A stretch of 64,000 bases of DNA from Candidatus Villigracilis proximus (GTDB lineage: Bacteria > Chloroflexota > Anaerolineae > Anaerolineales > Villigracilaceae). Each line of letters starts with the position of its first letter. Positions within the stretch are counted from its first letter, which is position 1. Below, piece after piece: positions 25,975-34,792 of the stretch. The DNA is taken from contig JADKBB010000001.1 in assembly GCA_016715195.1 (NCBI GenBank), positions 124,001 through 188,000 of the forward strand. The letters are read 5' to 3'. Position numbers and translations under genes: made by a program. The notes beneath the pieces were generated by a model. That model was given only the letters and a program-made list of their open reading frames with translations. It made no database searches and had not been told where the DNA came from.

Positions 25975-27120
25975 TTGAACATACAGCACAAAATTTATCA
26001 TTTCAGTCGGTTGATTTTGGTCGTCTTTATGTTGATCGCCGTGATCGGTTGTTCGGCGAAGCAGGAAGAATCAGCAACAAAAGTAACATCCACGGGGTTT
26101 GTCTGTCCTGAGCCAAGCCCGCGTGTGGAATTTGAAAGCAAAGAGATCAATATCTTTACATGGACCGAATATGTGCCAGCCGATATCATCGACTGCTTCG
26201 GACTCGTATATGATGTTGAAGTAAATGTTGACTATTTTTCATCCAATGAAGAACTTTATACAAAGATGTCTTTTGGTGAAAATGTAAACCCGTATGATGT
26301 GGTCCATCCCAGCGACTATATGATCGGTGTTTTGATCCGTGAAGAACTTTTGCAGAAACTGGATCAAGGCAAATTGCCGAATAATAAAAATTTAAACGCA
26401 GACCTGGTCAACGCCTATGGCGAGACCGCTGATTATGTTGTGCCGTACCAAATGGGAACACAAGCCATTGTGTACAACAGCGAAACTGTCACCGATCCGC
26501 CGGCTTCATGGGCTGACTTGTGGAACAAGGAATATGAAGGCCGCATCGTAGCCGTGGACGATAACCGCGTCATTATTGGCATGACCTTGCTCACACTTGG
26601 CTATGATGTCAATTCGACCGATGAAGCGCAGTTGAAGGAAGCCGAACAAAAACTGCGCGAGCTGATGCCGAATATCCGTGTCTTTGACAGTGACAGCCCG
26701 AAAAATCCCTTGTTGGCTGGCGATGTAGATCTTGGCATTGTATGGAATGGCGAAGCGTTTTTAGCGCAACAGGAAAACCCCGCCTTCAAATATGTCTTCC
26801 CTGAGGAAGGTTCGATCATCTTCTATGATGGCATGGGAATTCCCGCCAGCGCACCGCATCCTGACATCAGCTATGCGTGGTTCAACTATCTCATGCAAGG
26901 CGATACATTCTGGTTGACCCTGGTTGATTATCCATACACCAACCCAAATCAAGCCGCGTTGGATTTTGCAAAAGAAAATCATACAGAAGTTTACGAAGCC
27001 TACATGAATTCCCCGGTAACCAACACCCCCGCAGATGTTTTTGCGAAAGGGCATGAGGTGCAAGACCTTGGGAATGCGCTTTCACTTTACGATGAACTTT
27101 GGACTTCCATAAAGGAATAG
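25975..27120 (+). CDS. Spermidine/putrescine-binding lipoprotein (PotD-like)
   Basis: This 381-residue protein starts at TTG after AGAGGAAA. It has a lipobox (IAVIGCSA, Cys at about residue 26) followed by the polyamine-binding fold: NIFTWTEYVPADII, YDVVHPSDYMIGVL and VPYQMGTQAIVYN. It should capture polyamines for an ABC transporter, but no potA, potB or potC is adjacent, so the permease is elsewhere or it has another role. The upstream gap is AT-rich. Confidence 0.88.
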   Translation: MNIQHKIYHFSRLILVVFMLIAVIGCSAKQEESATKVTSTGFVCPEPSPRVEFESKEINIFTWTEYVPADIIDCFGLVYDVEVNVDYFSSNEELYTKMSFGENVNPYDVVHPSDYMIGVLIREELLQKLDQGKLPNNKNLNADLVNAYGETADYVVPYQMGTQAIVYNSETVTDPPASWADLWNKEYEGRIVAVDDNRVIIGMTLLTLGYDVNSTDEAQLKEAEQKLRELMPNIRVFDSDSPKNPLLAGDVDLGIVWNGEAFLAQQENPAFKYVFPEEGSIIFYDGMGIPASAPHPDISYAWFNYLMQGDTFWLTLVDYPYTNPNQAALDFAKENHTEVYEAYMNSPVTNTPADVFAKGHEVQDLGNALSLYDELWTSIKE

Positions 27121-27129
27121 CCGATCCCC

Positions 27130-27798
27130 ATGTTAAATTTTCCCTTCTCAGCAGGTGAATCTGACCTGCGCCTCGCGATCGTGGAATGCGGCCGCATTGC
27201 TTATGAACGTCATTTGATGACCTCGAACGACGGCAATATTTCCATTCGTATGGATGATGGTTTGATTCTGATTACACCTTCAGGTCTTTCAAAAGGACGT
27301 TTGAGTACCGACGATCTGATCGTGGTCGATATCGAAGGCAATCTGATCTCGGCGCGCGCAGACCGCAAACCGTCATCTGAAACACCCATGCATCTTGAAG
27401 TCTATAAAAGTCGTGAAGATGTACATGCTGTTGTCCATGCGCATCCTCTCTTCGCCACCACGCTGACCGTGGCCGGTCTTGAATTCCCGATTGATGTGCT
27501 TCCCGAAGTTTTATTAACACTGGGCGAAGTTCCCATTACAGATTACGCCACCCCTGCTTCACATGAAGATGCGGTGGTCATTCGGCCATTCTTAAAAGAG
27601 TACAACGCACTGCTGCTGCGTCAGCATGGCAGCCTGACCTACGGAAAAAACCTGGACGAAGCCTTGATCCATCTGGAGCGTATTGAGCATGTTTCTGAAG
27701 TGTATTGGCGCGCAAAAATGCTGGGCACTGTAAAACGAGTTCCGCTTGAAGCGCAGGAAAAACTCATTGCGATGCGCGACCAATTTTTAAAAGGGTAA
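27130..27798 (+). CDS. Class II aldolase/adducin family protein (fuculose-phosphate aldolase-like)
   Basis: This 222-residue protein has zinc ligands in VVHAHPLFATTL (HxH) and LLLRQHGSLTYG, and the phosphate-site SNDGNISIRMDD near the start. It splits sugar-1-phosphates into DHAP and an aldehyde. mtnA follows after 5 bp; in the DHAP shunt this aldolase type acts on 5-methylthioribulose-1-phosphate or 5-deoxyribulose-1-phosphate. That assignment is inferred from context. Confidence 0.87.
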   Translation: MLNFPFSAGESDLRLAIVECGRIAYERHLMTSNDGNISIRMDDGLILITPSGLSKGRLSTDDLIVVDIEGNLISARADRKPSSETPMHLEVYKSREDVHAVVHAHPLFATTLTVAGLEFPIDVLPEVLLTLGEVPITDYATPASHEDAVVIRPFLKEYNALLLRQHGSLTYGKNLDEALIHLERIEHVSEVYWRAKMLGTVKRVPLEAQEKLIAMRDQFLKG

Positions 27799-27803
27799 TC
27801 AAC

Positions 27804-28853
27804 ATGCGAACTGTATTTTGGGATAATAACGAATTAAAGATGATCGACCAGCGTATTTTGCCTGCCCGCCTTGAATTGGTTGCCATTCGCAAACATAAAG
27901 ACGTGGCACACGCCATCACGGATATGGTGGTACGCGGTGCGCCCGCCATTGGAGCCGCCGCTGCATTTGGCCTCGCGCTTGCCGGATATGAATCCGCATC
28001 CTCTGCGACCGATAAACTGTTTGCCGATCTACAGGCAGCAGCTGCCGTTTTGAAGTCTGCACGCCCAACTGCGGTAAACCTTGCCTGGGCCGTAGATCGG
28101 GTTATGCGTAACGCCGAAACTGTGAAAGATTCACTCTCTGCTGATGACCTGCGTCAGTATGTATTGGCAGAAGCGCAAAAGATCGCAAATGAAGATGTTG
28201 AGATCAACAAGCGCATGGCAGAACATGGCGCAGCCTTGATCAATGACGGCGATACCATTATTCATCATTGCAACACCGGCGCGCTCGCCGCAGTAGATTG
28301 GGGTACAGCCTTGGGCGTGATCCGCACTGCGCATGAGCAAGGCAAGAAGATTCATGTGCTGGTGGATGAGACTCGTCCACGTTTGCAGGGCGCGCGTCTC
28401 ACAGCCTGGGAATTGGAACAATACGGAATCTCCTACGAGATCATTACCGATAATATGTCGGGGCATTTCTTGAAGTCGGGTCAGGCGCAAAAAGTATTCT
28501 TTGGCGCAGACCGCGTCGCTGCGAATGGTGATGTTGCCAATAAGATCGGCACATATATGCTTTCACTCGCCGCGCATGATAACAACGTCCCGGCTTATGC
28601 AGTTGTCCCCACGCCAACTATTGACCTGTCTCTCGCGCACGGTGGTTTGATTCCTATCGAAGAACGCAACACAGATGAAGTGCTCGGCATTCAATTTCAC
28701 GGCGAACCCATCGCGCCGAAAAATGCCAAAGCGCGCAACCCAGCTTTCGACGTCACACCGAACCGGTTGCTGAGCGGCATCGTCACAGAAAACGGAGTCG
28801 TGTATCCGCCGTTTGATGTCAATTTATCAAAAGTTGTAAAACAGAGCGCTTAG
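27804..28853 (+). CDS. mtnA: S-methyl-5-thioribose-1-phosphate isomerase
   Basis: This 349-residue protein has VRGAPAIGAAAAFGLAL, the catalytic Cys in HHCNTGALAAVDWGTALG, and the Asp in FFGADRVAANGDVANKIGTY. It converts methylthioribose-1-phosphate to methylthioribulose-1-phosphate in methylthioadenosine salvage; it may also act on 5-deoxyribose-1-phosphate. It is followed by a terminator before the sugar/nucleoside kinase. Confidence 0.95.
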   Translation: MRTVFWDNNELKMIDQRILPARLELVAIRKHKDVAHAITDMVVRGAPAIGAAAAFGLALAGYESASSATDKLFADLQAAAAVLKSARPTAVNLAWAVDRVMRNAETVKDSLSADDLRQYVLAEAQKIANEDVEINKRMAEHGAALINDGDTIIHHCNTGALAAVDWGTALGVIRTAHEQGKKIHVLVDETRPRLQGARLTAWELEQYGISYEIITDNMSGHFLKSGQAQKVFFGADRVAANGDVANKIGTYMLSLAAHDNNVPAYAVVPTPTIDLSLAHGGLIPIEERNTDEVLGIQFHGEPIAPKNAKARNPAFDVTPNRLLSGIVTENGVVYPPFDVNLSKVVKQSA

Positions 28854-28924
28854 AAAACTGATAGGTTGAAAACTTTACATTCACAAAGCGTCATGATAAA
28901 CTTTTGGCTGTTCGATAATTCAGG

Positions 28925-28949
28925 GCGCACTCCTGCGAGTGCGCTTTTT
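28925..28949 (+). terminator. Terminator between mtnA and kinase
   Basis: GCGCACTC/GAGTGCGC with a 4-nt loop and five Ts, 25 nt before the TTG start of the kinase. It ends the aldolase-mtnA unit or acts as an attenuator for the kinase. A weak TTTACA/GATAAA pair precedes it. Confidence 0.8.
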
Positions 28950-28974
28950 CCTGCGTAATTTCTGGAGGTCCACG

Positions 28975-29931
28975 TTGGACATATTACTAACTGGTTCGGT
29001 TGCTTACGATTACTTAATGACATTTCCCGGTTTATTCAAGGAACAAATTCTTCCCGAACGGCTGGCTTCGATCAGCCTTTCGTTTTTGGTTGAATCCATG
29101 TCCAAGCAGCGCGGCGGCATTGCGCCGAATATTGCATATACCATGGCTTTGCTCGGCGAAAAGCCGCGTGTGATGGCTACTGTTGGCGAAGACTTTGGTG
29201 ACTATCGCGCCTGGCTCGATGCAAAAGGCGTGGATACTGACCTGATGAAAGTTGTCCCCGGACTTTTCACCGCTTCGTTCTTTGCCACGACCGATACTGA
29301 TTCTGCTCAAATTGCATCTTTCTACCCTGGGGCAATGGCGCACTCCGCCACCCAATCCTTGAAAGATCTCGATAGCAAACCTGACCTTGTTATTGTCTCG
29401 CCCAGTGCACCGGATGCGATGATGAAATTCCCGGCCGAGTGCCGCGAGTTGGGCATCAAATATTTGTATGATCCAAGCCAGCAGGTTTTGCGCCTTGAAG
29501 GTGCAGAGCTTGCGCGCGATATGGAAGGTGCATACTTCCTTTTTTGTAATGATTATGAATTCGGTTTGATCTCCAAGAAAACAGGCTGGAGCCTTGACCA
29601 GATCCTTGATCACGTGAAGGTGCTCGTCATTACACGCGGCAAAGATGGCGCTGACTTGTATGTAGGCGGTGACGCGGTCCACATCCCAACTGTCCCTGAA
29701 GATCAGATCGTTGACCCCACCGGCGTGGGCGATGCCTTCCGCGGCGGATTCCTCGCTGGCTACTCCCACGGTTTCGATTGGAAGTTGTGCGGTGAGATCG
29801 GTTCGCTCTCTGCGGTATACTGCCTTGAACAACGCGGCACGCAGAATCATTCCTACACGAGAGAAGAGTTTGTCAGGCGCTTCCGCAAGCATTTTGATGA
29901 TGCTGGAAAACTTGACACATTACTAAAGTAG
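28975..29931 (+). CDS. PfkB-family carbohydrate/nucleoside kinase
   Basis: This protein of about 318 residues starts at TTG after GGAGGTC. It has the PfkB signature DPTGVGDAFRGGFLAG (catalytic Asp) and an N-terminal GSVAYDYLM. Located just before ahcY, it is likely an adenosine kinase that removes the adenosine made by SAH hydrolase; ribokinase-type substrates cannot be excluded. Confidence 0.87.
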   Translation: MDILLTGSVAYDYLMTFPGLFKEQILPERLASISLSFLVESMSKQRGGIAPNIAYTMALLGEKPRVMATVGEDFGDYRAWLDAKGVDTDLMKVVPGLFTASFFATTDTDSAQIASFYPGAMAHSATQSLKDLDSKPDLVIVSPSAPDAMMKFPAECRELGIKYLYDPSQQVLRLEGAELARDMEGAYFLFCNDYEFGLISKKTGWSLDQILDHVKVLVITRGKDGADLYVGGDAVHIPTVPEDQIVDPTGVGDAFRGGFLAGYSHGFDWKLCGEIGSLSAVYCLEQRGTQNHSYTREEFVRRFRKHFDDAGKLDTLLK

Positions 29932-30028
29932 AAATTTTGGTGTGTGGGTTTATAAATCCTCAAGCCTTAAAATTAAAAATGTTGCGGATTGAAATCCGTG
30001 ATCTGAAGCATAACTAAAGGAGAAATAA

Positions 30029-31360
30029 ATGGATAACTATGATGTAAAAGATCTGGCTCAGGCCGAAGGTGGCCGCCGCCGTATTGATTGGGCTGAACGC
30101 GAAATGCCCGTTCTTCGTTCCATTCGCGAACGTTTTAAGAAAGAAAAACCCCTTAAGGGCTTGCGCCTTTCCTGTTGTTTGCATGTGACCACCGAAACCG
30201 CGAACCTGATGATCACCCTTCAGGAAGGCGGCGCAGACATCGTCCTCACTGCTTCAAATCCGCTTTCCACACAGGATGATGTGGCTGCCGCTTTGGTCAG
30301 TCAGTACGAAATCCCTGTGTACGCGATCAAAGGCGAAGACAAGGTTACTTATTTCAAACACATCCGCGCCGCGTTGGAGCACATGCCCCACATGACCCAG
30401 GATGATGGCGCTGACCTCGTTTCCTCCCTGTTCTTCATCGAAATGGGACGCTTCGAAAAACTTGAGCCTTCCCTTGCTTCATGGGCTCAGGGCTTAACCG
30501 CTGAACAACGCAAGCAAATGCTCGCGAACGTCATCGGCGGCACCGAAGAGACCACCACGGGCGTTATTCGCTTGAAGGCGATGGAAGCTGACAAAGTTTT
30601 GAAATTCCCTGTCATCGCTGTGAACGATGCGTTGACCAAGCATCTCTTTGATAATCGCTACGGCACCGGCCAGTCCACCGTGGACGGCATCATCCGCGCA
30701 ACCAACGTGTTGTTGGCTGGCAAGAACTTCGTCGTCGCCGGCTACGGCTGGTGCGGACGTGGTCTCGCCTCCCGCGCACGCGGTATGGGCTCTCAGGTCA
30801 TTGTGACCGAGATCGATCCAATGAAGGCTCTCGAAGCCGTTATGGACGGTTTCCAGGTCATGCCGATGACCGAGGCTTCCAAGATCGGCGACATCTTCTG
30901 CACCGTTACCGGCGATATCAACGTGTTGGATAAGCATCACTTTGAAGTCATGAAAGACGGCGCAATTGTTGCCAACTCCGGTCACTTCAATGTTGAGATT
31001 AACATTCCTTCCCTCGCTGCAATGAGCGTGGGTGAGCCTAACCTCGTCCGCCCGTTCGTTGAACAGTACACCACCAAAGATGGCCGCAAGATCAACATCC
31101 TCGGCGAAGGCCGTTTGATCAACCTCGCTTCTGCTGAAGGTCACCCTGCTTCCGTGATGGATATGTCCTTCGCCAATCAGGCTTTGTCTGCTGAATATAT
31201 GGCCAAGAATGCAGACAAGTTGGAGAAGAAAGTTTATTCCGTCCCAACCGATATCGACAATGAAATCGCCCGCCTCAAATTGCTTTCCATGGGCATTCAT
31301 ATTGATATGCTCACAGATGAGCAGTTGCACTATCTGAATTCCTGGGAAGAAGGAACCTAA
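30029..31360 (+). CDS. ahcY: Adenosylhomocysteinase
   Basis: This 443-residue protein hydrolyses SAH to adenosine and homocysteine. NAD site: VVAGYGWCGRGLASRARGMG (about 235-255); catalytic surroundings: ASNPLSTQDDVAAAL, NRYGTGQSTVDGI and SGHFNVEI. The insert length and the N-terminus agree with the family. The start follows AAAGGAG. With the PfkB kinase it forms an SAH-removal pair. Confidence 0.96.
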   Translation: MDNYDVKDLAQAEGGRRRIDWAEREMPVLRSIRERFKKEKPLKGLRLSCCLHVTTETANLMITLQEGGADIVLTASNPLSTQDDVAAALVSQYEIPVYAIKGEDKVTYFKHIRAALEHMPHMTQDDGADLVSSLFFIEMGRFEKLEPSLASWAQGLTAEQRKQMLANVIGGTEETTTGVIRLKAMEADKVLKFPVIAVNDALTKHLFDNRYGTGQSTVDGIIRATNVLLAGKNFVVAGYGWCGRGLASRARGMGSQVIVTEIDPMKALEAVMDGFQVMPMTEASKIGDIFCTVTGDINVLDKHHFEVMKDGAIVANSGHFNVEINIPSLAAMSVGEPNLVRPFVEQYTTKDGRKINILGEGRLINLASAEGHPASVMDMSFANQALSAEYMAKNADKLEKKVYSVPTDIDNEIARLKLLSMGIHIDMLTDEQLHYLNSWEEGT

Positions 31361-31363
31361 ATC

Positions 31364-31398
31364 GATTTCTCATTTGGGATTATAGATTTACGATTGAA
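31364..31398. repeat. Heptamer array GATTNNN x5
   Basis: Five in-phase heptamers: GATTTCT, CATTTGG, GATTATA, GATTTAC, GATTGAA. The last two nearly match units 6-7 of the array at 11039-11087, so the two arrays are the same family. It lies right behind ahcY. Confidence 0.8.
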
Positions 31399-31451
31399 AA
31401 GCCTCGCGGAATAATTTCCGAGCTTCGAGCTTTCTCGCTTATTTCAATGTT

Positions 31452-32291
31452 TTACTTTTTCAATATCTGCACATTCTTCCACTCTTCAATGGAGAGTGTC
31501 TCTGCCCGGCGCATGTAATCTATATTTGCGGAAGTGAGCAGGGCTTCTGAATCTTTTGTGGAGATATGCATTCCTGAGGATAGTGAGTTGCGCAGCGTTT
31601 TTCGTTTTTGACTAAAACCGGCTTTGATGAGGTCAAAGAATGTTTTTAGTAGATCATTGGGAATGAGCGGCTCTTTGTAAATATCAATCCGTAAAATGGC
31701 CGAGTCTACTTTGGGGGCGGGGTGAAAGGCTTCAGCGGGGATGATGGCTGCGAGGCTTGGTTTTCCGTAGACTTGTACACTTAAAGCCAGCAGACTTAGA
31801 TCACCGGCCTTGGCGCAGATGCGTTCGGCAACTTCTTTTTGAATGGTAAGTACGATACGGCGCGGCTTCGGGTCGCTTTCTAGTAGATGCCGGATCACAG
31901 CGGATGTAATGTAATATGGAATATTCGCGGCCACCAGATAATCGGGTGTGTTGATGACTTCTGAAACGGAAGTTTTGAGAATATCGCCGTGGATCACGCG
32001 CACGTTCTGATAAGGCGTGAGAACTGCCTTTAGTGGGGCAAGCATGTCACGGTCCAGTTCGATCGCTGTCACTTCTTTGGCAGAGACAGCCAGATAGCGG
32101 GTTAAACTTCCGAGGCCGGGACCAATTTCCAGGACGCAGTCATCCGCCTGAATCTCTGCGGCAAGGGCGATCTTTTCAAGCGCGGATGAATCCTGTAAAA
32201 AATTTTGACCGAGACTTTTATCAGCGCGGATATGGAAACGCTTGAGTACCGCAATTGCATCAAGCGTGGGGATGGAGCTAAATTGACTCAT
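31452..32291 (-). CDS. rsmA: 16S rRNA dimethyladenosine transferase
   Basis: This protein of about 279 residues dimethylates two adjacent adenines in helix 45 of 16S rRNA. It has DKSLGQNFL at the start, AdoMet site LEIGPGLGSLTRYLA and catalytic AANIPYYITSAVI (NxPY). The start at ATG 32291 overlaps the stop of the LCP gene (ATGA), so the two are coupled. Confidence 0.95.
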   Translation of the reverse strand: MSQFSSIPTLDAIAVLKRFHIRADKSLGQNFLQDSSALEKIALAAEIQADDCVLEIGPGLGSLTRYLAVSAKEVTAIELDRDMLAPLKAVLTPYQNVRVIHGDILKTSVSEVINTPDYLVAANIPYYITSAVIRHLLESDPKPRRIVLTIQKEVAERICAKAGDLSLLALSVQVYGKPSLAAIIPAEAFHPAPKVDSAILRIDIYKEPLIPNDLLKTFFDLIKAGFSQKRKTLRNSLSSGMHISTKDSEALLTSANIDYMRRAETLSIEEWKNVQILKK

Positions 32292-33424
32292 TCGCAAACG
32301 ACCTCGGTCTCTTCTTCTGTAGTGGGGATGTTGATCTTGGGTTCAGGCCATGTGCCTGCGTGAAAGCGTGTGACGTAATCTCGAATAATGTTGAAGTCTA
32401 CATCCCAGATAAAGGTTCCGTTGGGATTGTTGCCATAGACATCGGGAATGTGACGGGTGGGTGTGAAAATTTCTTCGGGGAAACTGGCAAAGACAATATT
32501 TTCTGTGGGCATTCTTGTGCCCAGACAGGCCAGTTGGGTAAGTTGTTCGGGTGTGAAATCGGTCAGGATGTTATCTCGAAAGGATTCGATCAACTCTGGG
32601 ATTTGTGTCACTACATTTGGACTCGCTATTTTTTTTCGCAGCGCGCACAGAACAATGTTTTGATTGTTGGCGCGTTGAAAGCCGCCTTCCTGACGATTGC
32701 GAGCCACCTTAAGTGCCTGATCGCCATTCAGATGATTTATACCCACCGGCAGATCTGTATTGTGCGACATGGTCTTGTCTTTAACGTCGATGTCAATTCC
32801 ATCCACTGCGTTGACAATTTTTACAAAGGTGCGCATGTTGACCGCCACATAGTGATCGGCCTGCACGCCAAAGTTAAGATTGAGGGTTAGTGAAAGCAAA
32901 CCGGGGCCGGCGCTCGGGTCATCCCAATAATGAAAGCCGTCACCGGGTTGGCCGAATAAATAAGCCTGATTTAATTTTCCTTCGTCGATGCCATTTAGAT
33001 TATCGGCGATATGCGGAATCTTTACCCACAAGTCACGCGGAAATTCGAGCACGGTTATTTTTGGGGTTACAAAATCAACGCGCACCAGACGGATCGCATC
33101 GCTCAGTCCGTATTGATAATTATCCGAACGAGAGTCTGCGCCAACTGCAACGATGTTCATAATGTATGGTCCGCCGCACATGGGCTGGGGGGTGTTGGTG
33201 CCTGGAATTGAGATCGTGGGAACAAGCGTGACCATGCCGGCGGGAGTGCCAACAGTGGGAGTCCATGTAGGCGGGAGTTGTAATTCTGAAAACGGAAGGC
33301 CGGGGCCAAGTGGTTGTTTGGCAAAGACTTGATAATTTTGAAATGCGTAAAGTCCTACCGCGAGAAAAAGCACGAAGGCTATGATTGAAAGTGTGGTGAT
33401 GATCTTTTTTTGTGATGGTGTCAT
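32288..33424 (-). CDS. LytR-CpsA-Psr family protein
   Basis: This protein of about 378 residues has one N-terminal membrane helix (residues 8-30) and an external LCP domain. Its landmarks are VGADSRSDNY, the arginine-rich FPRDLWVKIPH, VDGIDIDVKDK, LNGDQALKVARNRQ and GGFQRANNQN. LCP enzymes transfer polyprenyl-phosphate-linked glycans to the cell wall. The start is taken at 33424; TTG 33436 is the alternative. Confidence 0.9.
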   Translation of the reverse strand: MTPSQKKIITTLSIIAFVLFLAVGLYAFQNYQVFAKQPLGPGLPFSELQLPPTWTPTVGTPAGMVTLVPTISIPGTNTPQPMCGGPYIMNIVAVGADSRSDNYQYGLSDAIRLVRVDFVTPKITVLEFPRDLWVKIPHIADNLNGIDEGKLNQAYLFGQPGDGFHYWDDPSAGPGLLSLTLNLNFGVQADHYVAVNMRTFVKIVNAVDGIDIDVKDKTMSHNTDLPVGINHLNGDQALKVARNRQEGGFQRANNQNIVLCALRKKIASPNVVTQIPELIESFRDNILTDFTPEQLTQLACLGTRMPTENIVFASFPEEIFTPTRHIPDVYGNNPNGTFIWDVDFNIIRDYVTRFHAGTWPEPKINIPTTEEETEVVCE

Positions 33425-33434
33425 ACATTGTCTC

Positions 33435-33483
33435 AAACTTCTGAAATCTTTTGGGAATAAAATAATCTTTCAGAAGTTTTTTT
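33435..33483. repeat. 12-bp inverted repeat with T tract
   Basis: AAACTTCTGAAA at 33435-33446 pairs with TTTCAGAAGTTT at 33468-33479, followed by a T7 run on the plus strand. On the minus strand, where the genes run, no T tract follows, so its role is unclear. Confidence 0.55.
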
Positions 33484-33489
33484 GAATGA

Positions 33490-34707
33490 TTATTTCAAAA
33501 AATAAGGGATCTCAGCCGGTGCGGGGGCAAGGAAATAAACAGTAACCCAGCCGGTCATGTTTCGCAGCTCGCCTTCGTTGAATCCCAGATCGATCCATTT
33601 TGTGCGCGGCACACCGAAAGCGGTTTCGATGATCGGTCCGCCGCCTGTGTCGCCGATGGTGGCAATCCCATAGCCCGGAATATAAACTTGCATACCTGCC
33701 AGATAACTATAGATCGAATAATCCACAGCCACAATGCCCTGACCTGCACGCGCACCGCTTGCAGTTCCATAAGAGCAGCCGCCTGTGCCCGAAGCGCAGG
33801 GCGAATACACCGAAGCGTACATTTCTGTCGCGTACCAATATTCGTATGGAATGTCACCGCCAACTGGAGCCAGCACAATTTTTGATCCGCTTGCCACAAT
33901 GCGATTTTGCGGTTGGCGCATCACAGTTTCACCTTCGGTCGTGCGGCTTACTTCTTTTCCATCTTCATAGCGGATGCGCGTGCGCACCATCGCGATGCCT
34001 TCCACGCCGGGCTGAATGATTTCCTCTTCTCCAAATGCGACATCCACTGAATCAGTAACTTCCACTTGAAATGGGATGGGCTCCAATGCCACGCTCACGG
34101 ATTCATAGACTCGCACCACGCGGATCTGACCATCAGACGGAAGCGCTTCGCTCTCAAGCGGGAAGCTGGTATCAAAACCAATGAGCGGAACTCCAGTCTC
34201 GGCAAGTGCTTCGCCAACTGTCTCCGCAGCCGAGCGGACATTCACCGTATTCTCACCGACAAGAATTGTCAGATCGCGCGCGGGTCTGAATATGACTGTC
34301 ATTGCCTGTGTAATGGGTGTCTCAGCAGATGGAGCGACCAGATCATTTTGAGTTAACGTAAAACCTGCTTCACTTAATGCCTGTCCCACTGTCAGCGCGG
34401 AAGTTGAAATCGTTTGCGATCCGCCAGGCGTATCGAGGGTTAATGTCACAGCGCGGCGAATTTGGATCGTAAGCGAATCAGCAGTCGGGGCGGTTTGATC
34501 GAGCGGTGTTTCAATCCCGTTAACCAATATCCGGTCATTAATCCCAAGGATGACACCAACTTGTGTCAGTAAAGGAATCAAATCCTTGTCGCTGGAATTG
34601 ACTTGATATGTTTGATCTCCGTCCATGATCGTGATCGAAGAAGTGAACGATTGACATGCAGTTAGAAAAAGTAAAAGTATATACGTCAATCTTTGAAAAT
34701 ATTTCAT
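33490..34707 (-). CDS. Lipoprotein with ubiquitin-like DUF348, G5 and 3D domains
   Basis: This 405-residue protein has lipobox FLTACQS at about residue 18. Two or three DUF348 repeats follow (e.g. LTLDTPGGSQTISTSALTVG), then a G5 domain (about 210-265) and a C-terminal 3D (three-Asp) domain with VDYSIYSYLAGM, IGDTGGG and WIDLGF. Proteins of this layout (YabE/Rpf-like) remodel peptidoglycan; the 3D domain is related to MltA transglycosylase. It lies upstream of the LCP gene on the same strand. Confidence 0.9.
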   Translation of the reverse strand: MKYFQRLTYILLLFLTACQSFTSSITIMDGDQTYQVNSSDKDLIPLLTQVGVILGINDRILVNGIETPLDQTAPTADSLTIQIRRAVTLTLDTPGGSQTISTSALTVGQALSEAGFTLTQNDLVAPSAETPITQAMTVIFRPARDLTILVGENTVNVRSAAETVGEALAETGVPLIGFDTSFPLESEALPSDGQIRVVRVYESVSVALEPIPFQVEVTDSVDVAFGEEEIIQPGVEGIAMVRTRIRYEDGKEVSRTTEGETVMRQPQNRIVASGSKIVLAPVGGDIPYEYWYATEMYASVYSPCASGTGGCSYGTASGARAGQGIVAVDYSIYSYLAGMQVYIPGYGIATIGDTGGGPIIETAFGVPRTKWIDLGFNEGELRNMTGWVTVYFLAPAPAEIPYFLK

Positions 34708-34713
34708 GAAGTA

Positions 34714-34719
34714 ATTATA
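34714..34719 (-). promoter_or_regulatory. -10 element (TATAAT) of leaderless G5/3D lipoprotein gene
   Basis: A perfect TATAAT on the minus strand ends 6 nt before the ATG at 34707. No SD. Confidence 0.65.
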
Positions 34720-34792
34720 AACGACCCTCGCCTATGCATCCTCCCGCAACTGCATCGGGACAGTGTGAGCGGAAGTCGAAGGACAGAGTTAT

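Noticed and set aside
29032..29892. 286-codon ORF on the minus strand opposite the PfkB kinase
   Set aside because: It is the antisense shadow of a clearly conserved kinase; no start signals and no recognisable motifs.
30494..31330. 278-codon minus-strand ORF opposite ahcY
   Set aside because: Antisense shadow of ahcY, with His/Asp-rich composition typical of such frames.
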